From Victivallales bacterium (lineage in GTDB: Bacteria; Verrucomicrobiota; Lentisphaeria; Victivallales; GWF2-38-69), in contig JAIPJT010000003.1 in assembly GCA_021733985.1 (NCBI GenBank), positions 1 to 64,000 on the forward strand: DNA of 64,000 nt, written 5' to 3'. Made by a program: the position numbers and the translations under genes. Each line of letters opens with the position of its first letter. The stretch's first letter is position 1. This document shows positions 14,578 through 24,057 of this stretch, piece by piece. The notes below the pieces were generated by a model. That model ran no database searches. It was not told where the DNA came from and was given only the letters and a program-made list of their open reading frames with translations.

Positions 14578-17500
14578 TCATATTATTATATTTTTGCCTT
14601 GGTTCACGGCTTCGATATATTGCTGTTTCAGTCTGTTTATATATTCTTCAACATCTTCTACTGTTGAAAGGTGTGTTTTATTGTAATGTACTCTTATTTT
14701 AGAAGATTGAATAAATTCAGTTGTTTTTGCCGGAGGAGTTTCCGGCTTTTCTTTGCCATCTACAATTTCTGGTTGAACTGGCTTGGGTTTTGTCAACTGA
14801 TGTAAAAGAGCCAGTTGGTTCTGATATAGGTCTGTGCAGCAGTAAGTGCAGGAATTTTTTATAACATCAATGAGTTTTTCACCATGCAGCTTTTCCATTT
14901 GACGCTCAAAAGGCTTTTTAATTTCAATTTTCTGCTTATCTGTCAGTTTTGAATATTCATCTGTTTCTTCGATTCTATTTATAATGGAGAGAATCTGCTT
15001 TTCAGCATCCAGCTTTTGCTTTTCAATTTCGTTGTTCAGCTTTTTATTAACAGCTTTGTATGTTTCATGTGCGCTTCTAATAAAGCCGCTTTTATATGGT
15101 GAAGGTTCATCCATTACATTCAGAACACTTTCTGTAAGGGAGTTGTCATTTATATAAGTAAAGTTTGACCTGTTTTGCCCAATAAACTTCTGGATTTCAT
15201 CATAAGCCTCTCTCTGGTTTCCTTTCATAAAGCCAAGTATGGGGTCAATAACATCCTCAAAAGCGTCAAGAACATCGTCTTCAAAATCACCAAGACTTTT
15301 AAGGAAGTATTTATAATCTCTGTCACATATTTTCTTCAGTTTATTTCTTTCTCTTTCAAGTTTTTCCAGGAATGGGTAGGTTTTCTTTTGGGAAAGGATA
15401 TCATCAAGTTCCTGAATTTTGTAACTCAGTTTATCTTTCAAATTTGATGCAACTTCCTTAGCATCCTTACCACTGTTTGGTTCATGAAAAACTTCCAGGT
15501 AAAACTCTTTAAGTTTTTTAACCTGCCGCTCATTAAATTCTTCCTGTAAATCAACAACTGTATTAGCAAAAAATGAACTGTTTTGAAGGTTTCTTGAAAA
15601 TGAATTTTTATCGAGAGAAGTTGAATCCTGTTTACATTCAATTTTGTTTTTTAAATAAAGTTCTGCGAGAATACATTGTACAGCAATTAGAGGCCAACCG
15701 TATGTATTTGATGTGAAATGACTGATAATAGATTTAATAGTTGTTCTTTCAGCGGAAAGCCTGTTGCCTGTTATGAAGTTTATTATTTCATTTCCAGCTT
15801 CTGTTATAGTATCATTCTTTTCAAGTAAAAGATCATCATTGCTCTGTGTTAAAATCCTGTTAATATCGGTTAGTTTGTAGGCTCTTTTTAACATTTTTAT
15901 ATTCGGATATGCAGCTTTAACAAGTTCCTGAAACGCTTTGTAAATTTTTGTTTTTGGATCAGTTGCCTGTATATCTGTGAAAGTTCCGTTTATATAGATA
16001 TCAGACTCAGAAATAAGAGAAGCTACTTTCTCTGTTAAACGCTGTTCTCTTTCTAAATTCTGCTGTCCTTTAAGGCCAAGCAGTTTGTATTCCTCATCGG
16101 TTAGAGTAGAGGAATGGTTTATCTTTATATATTTTTTTGTCTGAAGATATTTTCTAATTTCATCAGTAAATGCTTTTTCGTCTTTCAGGACAACAATCAT
16201 TTCTCCCTTTTTCATGGACTTAGCCGAAAGCATCTCTTTTGAGTCACGTGCTTCATGTTCACCTGTAATGATATTAATACTTAAGTCTGATTCTCTGCCC
16301 GAGATTATGTCATTATATTTTTTGGAAAATTCATAACTTTCTTTATTGGCTTCAAAAACGATTTTATTATCTCTTATTGTGTTTTTAAAAATAGCTTCGA
16401 CCATAAATTTATTGATATCGCCCGAGTCTGTTTCGGTATTTTTAATTTCATTTTCAATGCTTTTTTCCTTATCGGTCAGATATTCGTAAAGATTCCCGTT
16501 TCTCTGGATATAGCTCTGTGCTTCAAGTTCATTCAGTACTTCTTTCACAGTTTTTTCATGCTCTGCTATATTCATTCTGAATTTATCCTGTAGCAGGATA
16601 GATATATTTTTTACTGTCGGTTTGAACTCCTTCACAAACTTAACAAGAAACATTGCTTTAAGAACTTTTAATGTAAAAAGACTAAGGTCACTTCTTGCAG
16701 CCTGCAGTATTGAATTTTGAATCTCGCTTTTTAAAGAGTGTTTAATTCCGTCAAACATTAGGTCGAAAGTAGATATAGTTCCTAATTCAGAATCAGATAT
16801 GCTTTTAGTCACATCCTGAAATACACTTAGCATAGATCTTTCGCCTACTGACCTGTAATGTCCTTCGAAACCATTATTCTTGGATATTCCCATTATAGAG
16901 GACTGAAAAAGTTCAAACTGATAAGGGATAAAAGGATAACTGTAATAGAAATCTTCTTTCCCGGTGAAGAGTTTATATCTTCTGGAATTTTCATTAAACT
17001 CAAATATTGTTCTGAAATTGTTTTTTTCTACTTCGTAAATAGAACTCAAATCCGGGATTACTTCTTCTTTTTTAGCTAAAAGTCTTTTCTTAATCACTTC
17101 AGCTACATCTGCACTGTTTAAAGAAATAGTATTACTGAACCTGTCTTTAATCTTGGAAAAGTCATTACCCTGTGCTGAGGACATATCCCCGATTATTGCC
17201 TGCATATCCTGTTGTGAAGTTACAAATATCCATGCCTGTCCTTTACATTTTACAGCCAGACTTTCTGCAATTGTCTGAAGATTGGTCATCAGCTTAACAT
17301 TATCGGCAATGTACTGACCTACTTCGTCAACAAAAAAATTAAGCCTGAAACCTTTATCCTGTTTATCAATGTATTCTTTGATAATGTCTGTGAAGTTATC
17401 AATTGAAACACTGAAACTGTCTTTGTAGCGATCAAGAGTTTTTAGAGCTTCTTCGTATGAAATATTATCTATTTCAGAAAGAACCTGTGCAAAAATCTGA

Positions 17501-18108
17501 TTTTTTCTAGTGTGGACTCTTATACGGTCCTTTTCCCATGGTTTTCCAGTTTTTTCATAGTAAAGCTTTTGAAATTTTTCATATTTGCCGTCGTTGTCCA
17601 GCTGTCTTTCAAATTCTGCAAGATAATCAGCTTTTGGATTATATCCCATCATTTCGTTAAAAACCTGAAGAAATACTGATAGAACCGCATCCACCTGTGT
17701 TTTAGATATAACAACGGCTTTTTCATCAATGTTAAACAGAATGCTTTTTGAAGGGATCTTAACAGCCTTCTGAATATCAGCTTTCAATAGAGGATCATCT
17801 ATTACATTCGGTTTTTCCAAAAAAACATCTGAAACAGGAAGAGCACTGTCAAGAGTTTTATTTTCAAGCAGATAAGAAAGCATTTTCAGTAAGTGAGATT
17901 TACCTGATCCGAAAAATCCGGAAATCCATACTCCGTTAGCACCGTGATAATTATTATAAGCCTGAAAAAAATCAGAAAGTTTTGAAGCTATTTCATTAGT
18001 AATAACATACTCATAAACTTCGTCAAAAATGTGTTCATCATCCGATGCTTTTATTACCCCTTCAATATTCCTGTCGATAGGTTTAAGAAAAAGCCCTTTG
18101 ATTTTCAT
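14578..18108 (-). CDS. brxC: BREX P-loop ATPase BrxC
   Basis: BrxC is the large P-loop NTPase of BREX, 1176 residues here, which fits the family. Walker A is GFFGSGKS at residues 64-71, preceded by the characteristic NYHGANGVWISG. An ATPase sensor-like stretch FFVDEVGQYIADN lies near residue 250, with WIFVTSQQDMQAI shortly after. The remainder is long, helical and lysine-rich, and includes a coiled-coil stretch around residues 920-1080. The ATG at 18108 has AGGAG upstream. BrxC is essential for BREX defence and host methylation in characterised systems and is thought to act in a complex with BrxB, PglX and PglZ. Confidence 0.92.
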   Translation of the reverse strand: MKIKGLFLKPIDRNIEGVIKASDDEHIFDEVYEYVITNEIASKLSDFFQAYNNYHGANGVWISGFFGSGKSHLLKMLSYLLENKTLDSALPVSDVFLEKPNVIDDPLLKADIQKAVKIPSKSILFNIDEKAVVISKTQVDAVLSVFLQVFNEMMGYNPKADYLAEFERQLDNDGKYEKFQKLYYEKTGKPWEKDRIRVHTRKNQIFAQVLSEIDNISYEEALKTLDRYKDSFSVSIDNFTDIIKEYIDKQDKGFRLNFFVDEVGQYIADNVKLMTNLQTIAESLAVKCKGQAWIFVTSQQDMQAIIGDMSSAQGNDFSKIKDRFSNTISLNSADVAEVIKKRLLAKKEEVIPDLSSIYEVEKNNFRTIFEFNENSRRYKLFTGKEDFYYSYPFIPYQFELFQSSIMGISKNNGFEGHYRSVGERSMLSVFQDVTKSISDSELGTISTFDLMFDGIKHSLKSEIQNSILQAARSDLSLFTLKVLKAMFLVKFVKEFKPTVKNISILLQDKFRMNIAEHEKTVKEVLNELEAQSYIQRNGNLYEYLTDKEKSIENEIKNTETDSGDINKFMVEAIFKNTIRDNKIVFEANKESYEFSKKYNDIISGRESDLSINIITGEHEARDSKEMLSAKSMKKGEMIVVLKDEKAFTDEIRKYLQTKKYIKINHSSTLTDEEYKLLGLKGQQNLEREQRLTEKVASLISESDIYINGTFTDIQATDPKTKIYKAFQELVKAAYPNIKMLKRAYKLTDINRILTQSNDDLLLEKNDTITEAGNEIINFITGNRLSAERTTIKSIISHFTSNTYGWPLIAVQCILAELYLKNKIECKQDSTSLDKNSFSRNLQNSSFFANTVVDLQEEFNERQVKKLKEFYLEVFHEPNSGKDAKEVASNLKDKLSYKIQELDDILSQKKTYPFLEKLERERNKLKKICDRDYKYFLKSLGDFEDDVLDAFEDVIDPILGFMKGNQREAYDEIQKFIGQNRSNFTYINDNSLTESVLNVMDEPSPYKSGFIRSAHETYKAVNKKLNNEIEKQKLDAEKQILSIINRIEETDEYSKLTDKQKIEIKKPFERQMEKLHGEKLIDVIKNSCTYCCTDLYQNQLALLHQLTKPKPVQPEIVDGKEKPETPPAKTTEFIQSSKIRVHYNKTHLSTVEDVEEYINRLKQQYIEAVNQGKNIII

Positions 18109-18186
18109 AACTCATATTCTCCTGCTGCTATATATAAAAATTTTTAAAAAGTATTTTTTAAAAAAGCCCAAAAAGGTGATTTCCCC

Positions 18187-18792
18187 TTAGGCTTTGTATA
18201 AATCCTCCAGGTCTTTTGCTCTATAATATCTGTCATCCATTAACTTTCCAAAAAGGTTCAAAGAAGATCCCGTACTTCCATGATGTATATATTTGCCCGG
18301 GAAAAACATAACAGTAGGCTTCTTTGATACTTTCTGAAGATTGTTAAGTATATTATGTGAGCGGATAAATGGAAAAACTAATCCGACACCTGTTATAAAA
18401 ACTATATTATGATTTTCAGAAGAAATCTTTTCAGCAATAGCCGGAATTACAACATCATGAATATCAAGATATTTCTGAATCTCATCAAGTAAATCTTTTT
18501 TGTTTGTAAAGCTTTGTTCATTTTCCAGTATGTATTCGAGGTCTTCTTCGACTTTTAACAGCTCAATACTTAAGTCATAAAGATTAATTTCAAGGACTTC
18601 TATACCATCACTAAACAGTCTCTTTTTTAGATTATTTACTGCTTTATCAACTTCATTTTGTAAATCAGGCTCAAAGTCAGATATATAAAACGGTACTTCT
18701 CCGGCAAGACCTTTACTGTTTAAAAAATTATCACTGGTAAATATATTAAACAGTTTCTCAAACTTCTTATTTACAACTAAATATTTCTTCAT
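18187..18792 (-). CDS. brxB: BREX protein BrxB (DUF1788)
   Basis: BrxB is a small conserved BREX protein of about 200 residues (201 here). Visible family features are DKAVNNLKKRLFSDGIEVLEINLYDL, cited here only in part as KKRLFSDGIEVLEIN, then IVFITGVGLVFPFIRSH and the C-terminal VMFFPGKYIHHGSTGSSLNL. It lies between brxA and brxC in the standard type 1 order with short spacers. It has no catalytic motif that I can name; in known systems it is needed for defence and probably bridges other components. Confidence 0.88.
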   Translation of the reverse strand: MKKYLVVNKKFEKLFNIFTSDNFLNSKGLAGEVPFYISDFEPDLQNEVDKAVNNLKKRLFSDGIEVLEINLYDLSIELLKVEEDLEYILENEQSFTNKKDLLDEIQKYLDIHDVVIPAIAEKISSENHNIVFITGVGLVFPFIRSHNILNNLQKVSKKPTVMFFPGKYIHHGSTGSSLNLFGKLMDDRYYRAKDLEDLYKA

Positions 18793-18813
18793 AACTAAAT
18801 TAACCTATCGTTT

Positions 18814-19464
18814 TTATCGCCCTGCTTTTACAATTTTACTAATTTCTCCATCTGACAGTAGATATATTTTTAAAAATTCAGGATTACTTTTGAGTAATAA
18901 CTCTTTTACTTCTTTGTTCAGTAATACAGGAGTTATTATTCTTGATTTTTTATCAGTAATAAATCCTGCTTCATCTAAAATTTTAAAAACTACATTTCTA
19001 AGCTTAACCTTAGTACTATCCTTAAGCCTTTCTATTTCCGGGTGGCTGTAACTTTTATCTTCTAAAAATATTTCAAAATCGGTTTCTTTGAGCAAATTAT
19101 TAAACTCTAAATATTTATTTCTTACAACCTCTAAAGTAAAGTCCTTTATAAATGAATATGCTTTGCAAATTGCTAAAAAATTCATCTGTTTCTGTATTTC
19201 ATAAGAACCATTAATAAAAAGTTCGAGCTCATGCATATCTAAAGCCTGTACCCTTAACTTGAACTCCTTAAACATTCTTTTAGCTGTAGAAAGTGTTTTT
19301 TTCTGCAAAACATTATTTTCAAGAATAAAACTTTCTGCAGTGTTCCAGTCTTTTAGCTCTCTGTATTTTTCAGCAACTTTCAAAGTTTCATTCATCATAA
19401 AAGATGCTGCTGTAAACGATAATTTGTAATTTTTTGAAACCATATTTTTAGCTTTTAACATCAT
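18814..19464 (-). CDS. brxA: BREX protein BrxA (DUF1819)
   Basis: BrxA is a small all-helical DNA-binding protein, about 200 residues in the family and 216 here. Recognisable parts are YKLSFTAASFMMNETLKVAE at the start and LSTAKRMFKEFKLRVQAL in the middle, followed by a winged-helix-like C-terminus with SEISKIVKAGR-type ending (GEISKIVKAGR). It overlaps the brxR gene by 17 bases, so the two are translationally coupled. An alternative start at 19443 (MVSKNYKL) would remove the overlap and may be the true one. Confidence 0.87.
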   Translation of the reverse strand: MMLKAKNMVSKNYKLSFTAASFMMNETLKVAEKYRELKDWNTAESFILENNVLQKKTLSTAKRMFKEFKLRVQALDMHELELFINGSYEIQKQMNFLAICKAYSFIKDFTLEVVRNKYLEFNNLLKETDFEIFLEDKSYSHPEIERLKDSTKVKLRNVVFKILDEAGFITDKKSRIITPVLLNKEVKELLLKSNPEFLKIYLLSDGEISKIVKAGR

Positions 19465-20278
19465 TATTTTTTATTATTATATCCTCTCTATTTAACAATT
19501 CTAATGCTGTGTATGGAGGTTCCAGTTCCGGATAAACAAGATTAAGTTCATCCAGTAAATACATTAATTTATGTTTTTCTACTGTTATGCATGCAAAACC
19601 GTCTTTCATACCATATTCGAGTGCGATACATTTTTTCTGTGTTTCAGATAGTTTGCTGTGAGGTTTTATTATTGCTGCAACTGTTGAGTGAGCATCAATA
19701 TCAACAGGAACTTTTTTATTAACTTTATCTTTGTATTCAACTGAGATAATTCTGCTTAAAACAAAGTCTCTGTATTCTTGTCTTGAAAAACAGTACGCTC
19801 TTATGTGGTAACGGCCTTTGAAATAGCCGAAAGATGTTGGATAGATTGTTCTTATTTCCGGTTCGGAAAACTGTAAAGATTGATATTCAATTTTTAAGAA
19901 TATATTTTTCTGAAGTACTCCCCGGGTAATTTTAGTTAAAATTTCAGGATTAAATTTTTTGATATAGGGTTTTAGCCTAAACACGCAGCCTTTTTTATCT
20001 TTGTCAGTGTCGCTGCCGGTAAGAATATTTAAAATGTTTTCGGGCCTGTTTTCTTTGAATTTAAATTCAAAAGTTTTTTCGACAGGGAGATAGGCTCTTG
20101 CTTTTTTATCGTATAAAATGTTTTCCGGGGCAAGCTTAATGTAGTTCCTAAAGTCCTGTGTCGCCTGCGGTACTGATATTTCATATTTACTCCGTAAATC
20201 TATACGATTTACGCTGCCTTTCCAGTAAAGGCATAGCTCAAGGTAAGACAGCCGTTCTTTAACAGTTTTTGAAAACAT
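19448..20278 (-). CDS. brxR: WYL-domain transcriptional regulator BrxR
   Basis: First gene of the BREX operon and its likely autoregulator. The N-terminus is a winged helix (SVNRIDLRSKYEISVPQATQ), the middle is a WYL domain (residues about 145-200, with IYPTSFGYFKGRYHIRAY and RDFVLSRIISVE), and a C-terminal dimerisation extension follows, as in BrxR/CapW-type repressors. ATG 20278 has GGAG seven bases upstream and is preferred over ATG 20290. Such proteins bind operators upstream of their own operon and are thought to respond to nucleic acid or a ligand through the WYL domain. The likely operator region is 20279-20520, which holds a hairpin repeat. Confidence 0.85.
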   Translation of the reverse strand: MFSKTVKERLSYLELCLYWKGSVNRIDLRSKYEISVPQATQDFRNYIKLAPENILYDKKARAYLPVEKTFEFKFKENRPENILNILTGSDTDKDKKGCVFRLKPYIKKFNPEILTKITRGVLQKNIFLKIEYQSLQFSEPEIRTIYPTSFGYFKGRYHIRAYCFSRQEYRDFVLSRIISVEYKDKVNKKVPVDIDAHSTVAAIIKPHSKLSETQKKCIALEYGMKDGFACITVEKHKLMYLLDELNLVYPELEPPYTALELLNREDIIIKNNDVKS

Positions 20279-20314
20279 AATCAGCTCCAAACATATTCAA
20301 ATATAATATTTCTA

Positions 20315-20386
20315 CCACGAAGATCGCAGAGACCTCGAAGATTTTAAAAAAATTATTTCTTCGTGAACTTCTTATCTTCGTAGTGG
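20315..20386. repeat. CACGAAGA-type hairpin upstream of brxR
   Basis: CCACGAAGAT at the left is mirrored by ATCTTCGTAGTGG at the right with an AT-rich centre. It is related in design to the hairpins at 4375 and 9194. It lies in the probable promoter and operator region of the BREX operon; whether BrxR uses it is unknown. The rest of 20279-20520 is AT-rich with no gene. Confidence 0.65.
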
Positions 20387-20520
20387 AGGTTAACCTTCTC
20401 ATACCATTTTAGTGGTAAACTATAAGTTAAACAAGCATATTTTTTACGCTTATATGAAACCGCAAATACTATATAGAGTAAAAAAATAGTATTTAATCGC
20501 ATCATGTTACAAAGTATTTA

Positions 20521-20655
20521 TAATAATGCTGTATTTACGGGGCGCTAAGCCGTCGCACCGGAGTAGCGGGGCAATGGCTTACACGGTCGGAGTTTGCGCC
20601 TACCAAATTGTTTAAAATAGGTTTAAACTTCGTCAGGCGAAGATCAATGCTAAAT
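20521..20655 (-). repeat. GC-core dispersed repeat, copy 1 (inverted, divergent core)
   Basis: Read on the minus strand it has the family's ends (TTTAGCATTGATCTTCG, a short spacer, CGAAGTTTA at one side; AATACAGCATTAT at the other). Its GC-rich core differs from copies 2 and 3, with arms GGTAGGCGCAAACTCC and GGCTTAGCGCCCCG. Its edge overlaps the cyuP stop codon at 20650-20652. Confidence 0.65.
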
Positions 20656-21897
20656 AAAAGCAAGAAGCGGCGATATAAACAGCAGGATACCTGTTATTAT
20701 TATAATATAAGCTTCAGCACCTCTATATTTTTTCAGTCTGTCAGATCTGTAAACAAGCAAAACCGGTATAAAGCAACCGATTATTGCAAAGACCGGGCTG
20801 CATATACTTGTAAAATAAAGTATGGGAAAATTTATTATAGTGGAAATCCATGCAACAAGTATTATAAAAACTGTAATAAGTAAAGATAGCTTTTTTATAT
20901 TGATTTCTTTTCTAGGTTTATTAGCAAAAAATGTATTAATAGTTAATCCTACGCAGGCTTCATGAAACCCCAGCATTACTCCAAAAAAAGATGTCATGAC
21001 AGCACATAAATCAAGAGCAATTCCCATTACTGGAACCAATATTCCTGGAATTACCTTTGCAATAATTGCCAAAAAAGAGGTATTTAGTTTAAAAGCCATA
21101 ATTGACTCCTGATGGCTTACAGCCATTGTACATGAGAGTGCAAAGAAAAACACTATTACGGCAAGGATCATGAATGCAGTATTCATTATTTTTAAAGATT
21201 TATACCTCGCTTCTTCAACTGTAGCATTTCTTGATCTGGTAGAAATGACCATTGGACTTAACGACTGTAAAAAGAGTATTGATGTCATTGCAAACGGTAG
21301 AGTAATAATGACATTTTTTGTTAATATCCAAAAGGAAGGCAATGCCATAATATTACGCGTATCCCAATACGGAATAATCATGAAGCTTAAAACAACAAGA
21401 ATCAGAAGAATGAGCACAACCAGAAGTTTGGATATATTTAGGAGCAGTTTTCTGCTTTTAAAAGCAATAAAAACCAGTACAATAAGTATTGAAAGGCTAT
21501 ATAACGGGTCTTCCGATAAAATACCTTTCGAAAACCCTGCTGTATGAATATAAGACGCACTGTCATTCGTAATTGTTTCACTGTAGACAAAAACCCATAT
21601 AATAAGCATAATAAAGTAAATTGCTCCAAGTATAATTCCCCACTTTTTTCCAAGATAATTTGCTATAACGGTAGGATAATCATCAGATGTTTCAGCTTCA
21701 ACAAGGGTATTAATAAATAATCTCTGAAATAAATATAATGCAGGATAGGCAACTAAAACGGTTATTAGAAATGTCCATAACCCCACAATCCCGGCCTGTA
21801 CCGGCAGAAAAACAATTCCGGCTCCAATACCCATCCCGATATTAATTGCAACATATCCCCAATCCCTGGAATCAAGCCTCTTTGATTTATCTTTCAT
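20650..21897 (-). CDS. cyuP: HAAAP-family cysteine/serine transporter, CyuP-like
   Basis: An integral membrane amino-acid transporter of the HAAAP family (serine permease SdaC, CyuP/YhaO), about 415 residues with roughly 11 hydrophobic segments. The N-terminal signature is DWGYVAINIGMGIGAGIVFL, and SLSPMVISTRSRN and GFHEACVGLTIN are typical of the SdaC/YhaO group. I prefer ATG 21897 (MKDKSKRLD) to the TTG at 21915. It is divergent from a cysteine desulfidase gene, the same pairing as cyuP and cyuA in enterobacteria, so the substrate is probably cysteine, with serine as the alternative. The last codon and stop lie in the edge of a dispersed repeat. Confidence 0.82.
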   Translation of the reverse strand: MKDKSKRLDSRDWGYVAINIGMGIGAGIVFLPVQAGIVGLWTFLITVLVAYPALYLFQRLFINTLVEAETSDDYPTVIANYLGKKWGIILGAIYFIMLIIWVFVYSETITNDSASYIHTAGFSKGILSEDPLYSLSILIVLVFIAFKSRKLLLNISKLLVVLILLILVVLSFMIIPYWDTRNIMALPSFWILTKNVIITLPFAMTSILFLQSLSPMVISTRSRNATVEEARYKSLKIMNTAFMILAVIVFFFALSCTMAVSHQESIMAFKLNTSFLAIIAKVIPGILVPVMGIALDLCAVMTSFFGVMLGFHEACVGLTINTFFANKPRKEINIKKLSLLITVFIILVAWISTIINFPILYFTSICSPVFAIIGCFIPVLLVYRSDRLKKYRGAEAYIIIITGILLFISPLLAFI

Positions 21898-22170
21898 GCC
21901 TCTTTCCCCTTTCAAAGTTCTGTTATTTATTATTTAACAATTGCATATTTGTCATTTAGCAGTATAGAGCAACAGCTGTTTATAATCTATATACTTCGTT
22001 AAATTTTTTACTGATATTATTATTTTTAATGAATTGCTCTAAGGAGTACCGGAAATCCTGCTCTTTATTATTTTAATAAGGATTTATATAAACAAATTGA
22101 TGATTTTTTAAAATGTAATATTAAAATTAGTATTATTTAAAAATGAAAAAAATTTATTAGAGGTATGGTC

Positions 22171-23463
22171 ATGGTTCAAGATGAGAAGACAGTTAATAAA
22201 GTTATGGAAATTCTTAAAGAGGAAATTGTTCCTGCAGAAGGGTGCACAGAGCCGATCGCAATAGCGCTGGTTGCTGCGAAAGTTAAAGAAGTATTAGGGG
22301 AAATTCCGGATAAAGTCCAAATATATACATCTGGTAATATTATCAAAAATGTAAAAAGCGTTATTGTTCCGAATAGCGGTGGGATGGTGGGAATAGAGAC
22401 TTCTGCCGCTATGGGGATTATTGCCGGGGACTGTAAAAAAGATATGATGGTTATCAGTGAAGTGACAGAAAAGGATATGGAAAAAGTAAGAAAGTATTTG
22501 AATGAAACCAAAATTGAAGTTATCCATGAAAAAACTCCGATTAACCTGTATGTCAGAATAGAAGCATTTCATAAAAATGAAAGCGCTTTGGTAGAAATAC
22601 AGTATCTTCATACAAATGTTACAAGGATAGAAAAAAACGGTAAAGTTCTTATTAATAGAGGAAGCAGTGAAGAAAGCTTTAAAACACCGCATTCAGATAG
22701 AAAAGTTCTGACAATAGACCTGATTTACAATTTAGCTAAAACGATTGATATAAAACGTATAGAACCTCTATTTGATAGAGTAATCAAAATGAATAGTGCT
22801 ATTGCGGAAGAAGGTCTTAAGGGGAAGTATGGAGTCAATATCGGAAGTTCAATACAGAAAAATATCGGGATTGGGGTTTATGGCAATGACAGAAGAAACA
22901 ACTGTGCAAGCTATGCTGCTGCAGGCAGTGATGCCCGTATGAGCGGATGCCCGCTTCCTGTTATGACTACAAGCGGGAGCGGAAATCAGGGAATGACTGC
23001 TTCTTTACCGATAATTAAATACTGTAAAATGAGAGGCTTTAAAAAAGAAAAACTTATAAGAGCGCTTTTCCTGTCGCATCTTTCAACTATACATATTAAA
23101 ACACAGGTCGGAAGACTTTCAGCATACTGCGGTGCTATGTGTGCTGCAGCAGGAGCCAGCGGAGCAATCTCATTTCTGATAGGCGGAGACTATCAGGATG
23201 TGTCTCATGCGATAGTAAATACCCTTGCTAATGTTTCCGGTATAATATGTGACGGTGCTAAACCTTCATGCGCAATGAAAATAGCAACAGGGATATATGC
23301 TTCATTTGATTCTGCTACACTGGCATTCTATCATAATGACTTACATGGAGGTGAAGGTATTGTAGGAGAAGATGTTGAAGCTACTATCAGGAATATTGGC
23401 GAACTGGCCAAACTGGGAATGAAGCAGACAGACGAAACAATCCTGGAAATAATGACAAAATAA
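22171..23463 (+). CDS. cyuA: L-cysteine desulfidase, CyuA-type (UPF0597)
   Basis: An iron-sulfur enzyme that splits L-cysteine into pyruvate, sulfide and ammonia. About 430 residues, the family's usual size, related to the alpha part of Fe-S serine dehydratases. Expected cluster cysteines are visible in PAEGCTEP, in SAYCGAMCAAAG and in IICDGAKPSCAMK. The glycine-rich catalytic stretch is SGCPLPVMTTSGSGNQGM. ATG 22171 fits AGAGG upstream better than ATG 22165, which is too close. The 250-base divergent region shared with cyuP should hold both promoters. The product pyruvate could feed the pyruvate:ferredoxin oxidoreductase encoded at 39.5 kb. Confidence 0.88.
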   Translation: MVQDEKTVNKVMEILKEEIVPAEGCTEPIAIALVAAKVKEVLGEIPDKVQIYTSGNIIKNVKSVIVPNSGGMVGIETSAAMGIIAGDCKKDMMVISEVTEKDMEKVRKYLNETKIEVIHEKTPINLYVRIEAFHKNESALVEIQYLHTNVTRIEKNGKVLINRGSSEESFKTPHSDRKVLTIDLIYNLAKTIDIKRIEPLFDRVIKMNSAIAEEGLKGKYGVNIGSSIQKNIGIGVYGNDRRNNCASYAAAGSDARMSGCPLPVMTTSGSGNQGMTASLPIIKYCKMRGFKKEKLIRALFLSHLSTIHIKTQVGRLSAYCGAMCAAAGASGAISFLIGGDYQDVSHAIVNTLANVSGIICDGAKPSCAMKIATGIYASFDSATLAFYHNDLHGGEGIVGEDVEATIRNIGELAKLGMKQTDETILEIMTK

Positions 23464-23496
23464 CAGCTGTGTAATAAATTTTACCTGTAGCGTTGA

Positions 23497-23538
23497 GCTC
23501 TCCTGCCGGATCGAGTGAATTGAAATCCGGTCAGGAGC
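23497..23538. terminator. hairpin between convergent genes
   Basis: GCTCTCCTGCCGGAT pairs with ATCCGGTCAGGAGC with one bulge, an 11-12 bp GC-rich stem between the ends of cyuA and the lipoprotein gene. There is no clean T-run, so it may act as a bidirectional or weak terminator. Confidence 0.6.
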
Positions 23539-23559
23539 AAAGCTGCCGCTTTAATTTCA

Positions 23560-24057
23560 TTACTTCACTTTCTGAAAAACCATTGCGTCACGGAAAAGGT
23601 TTGGGTTTTCCTTGTTATCAGCGATAGCTTTGGCCAGGGCCTTAGCTGAAGACACATCCTTTGGTATAACTTGCGGGTTTAGCAGTCGGACTGTAATAGA
23701 GTCTTTGTCAACCGCATAGGCGGCATACTGAAATGTCCGGGTGTCTTCTGTAAGTTTACCCCGGGCTGTTCCAAACCAATCGAGCTGGACAAGAACCATT
23801 CCCGAACCGCGCCAGAGACAGGCTCTTGCAAATATTGCATTTTTTGTGCCTGCAGGAAACGATACCATGTACTCCTGTCCGCTAAGTGGTAAAATCAACA
23901 GCTGCTCGGTTTGACCGCTGCTCTTTGTTCTTTGCCATAGACCAATCACTGATTTGTCGATGTCAATATTTGGATTGTCAACCAGCGATACTTTGTAGTC
24001 ACACCCGGCGATCAGCAAACTCAATATTCCTATGAGCATTATTTTCTTCATTTTCAA
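23560..24057 (-). CDS. hypothetical lipoprotein
   Basis: A 165-residue secreted lipoprotein of unknown function. The signal peptide MKMKKIMLIGILSLL is followed by the lipobox LIAGC, with Cys19 as the predicted lipidation site. The mature part starts DYKVSLVDNP and contains GLWQRTKSSGQTEQL and a beta-rich body, a layout seen in small lipocalin-like or DUF-type lipoproteins. There is no catalytic motif. It is a single gene, convergent with cyuA; nothing nearby indicates a partner. Confidence 0.7.
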   Translation of the reverse strand: MKMKKIMLIGILSLLIAGCDYKVSLVDNPNIDIDKSVIGLWQRTKSSGQTEQLLILPLSGQEYMVSFPAGTKNAIFARACLWRGSGMVLVQLDWFGTARGKLTEDTRTFQYAAYAVDKDSITVRLLNPQVIPKDVSSAKALAKAIADNKENPNLFRDAMVFQKVK

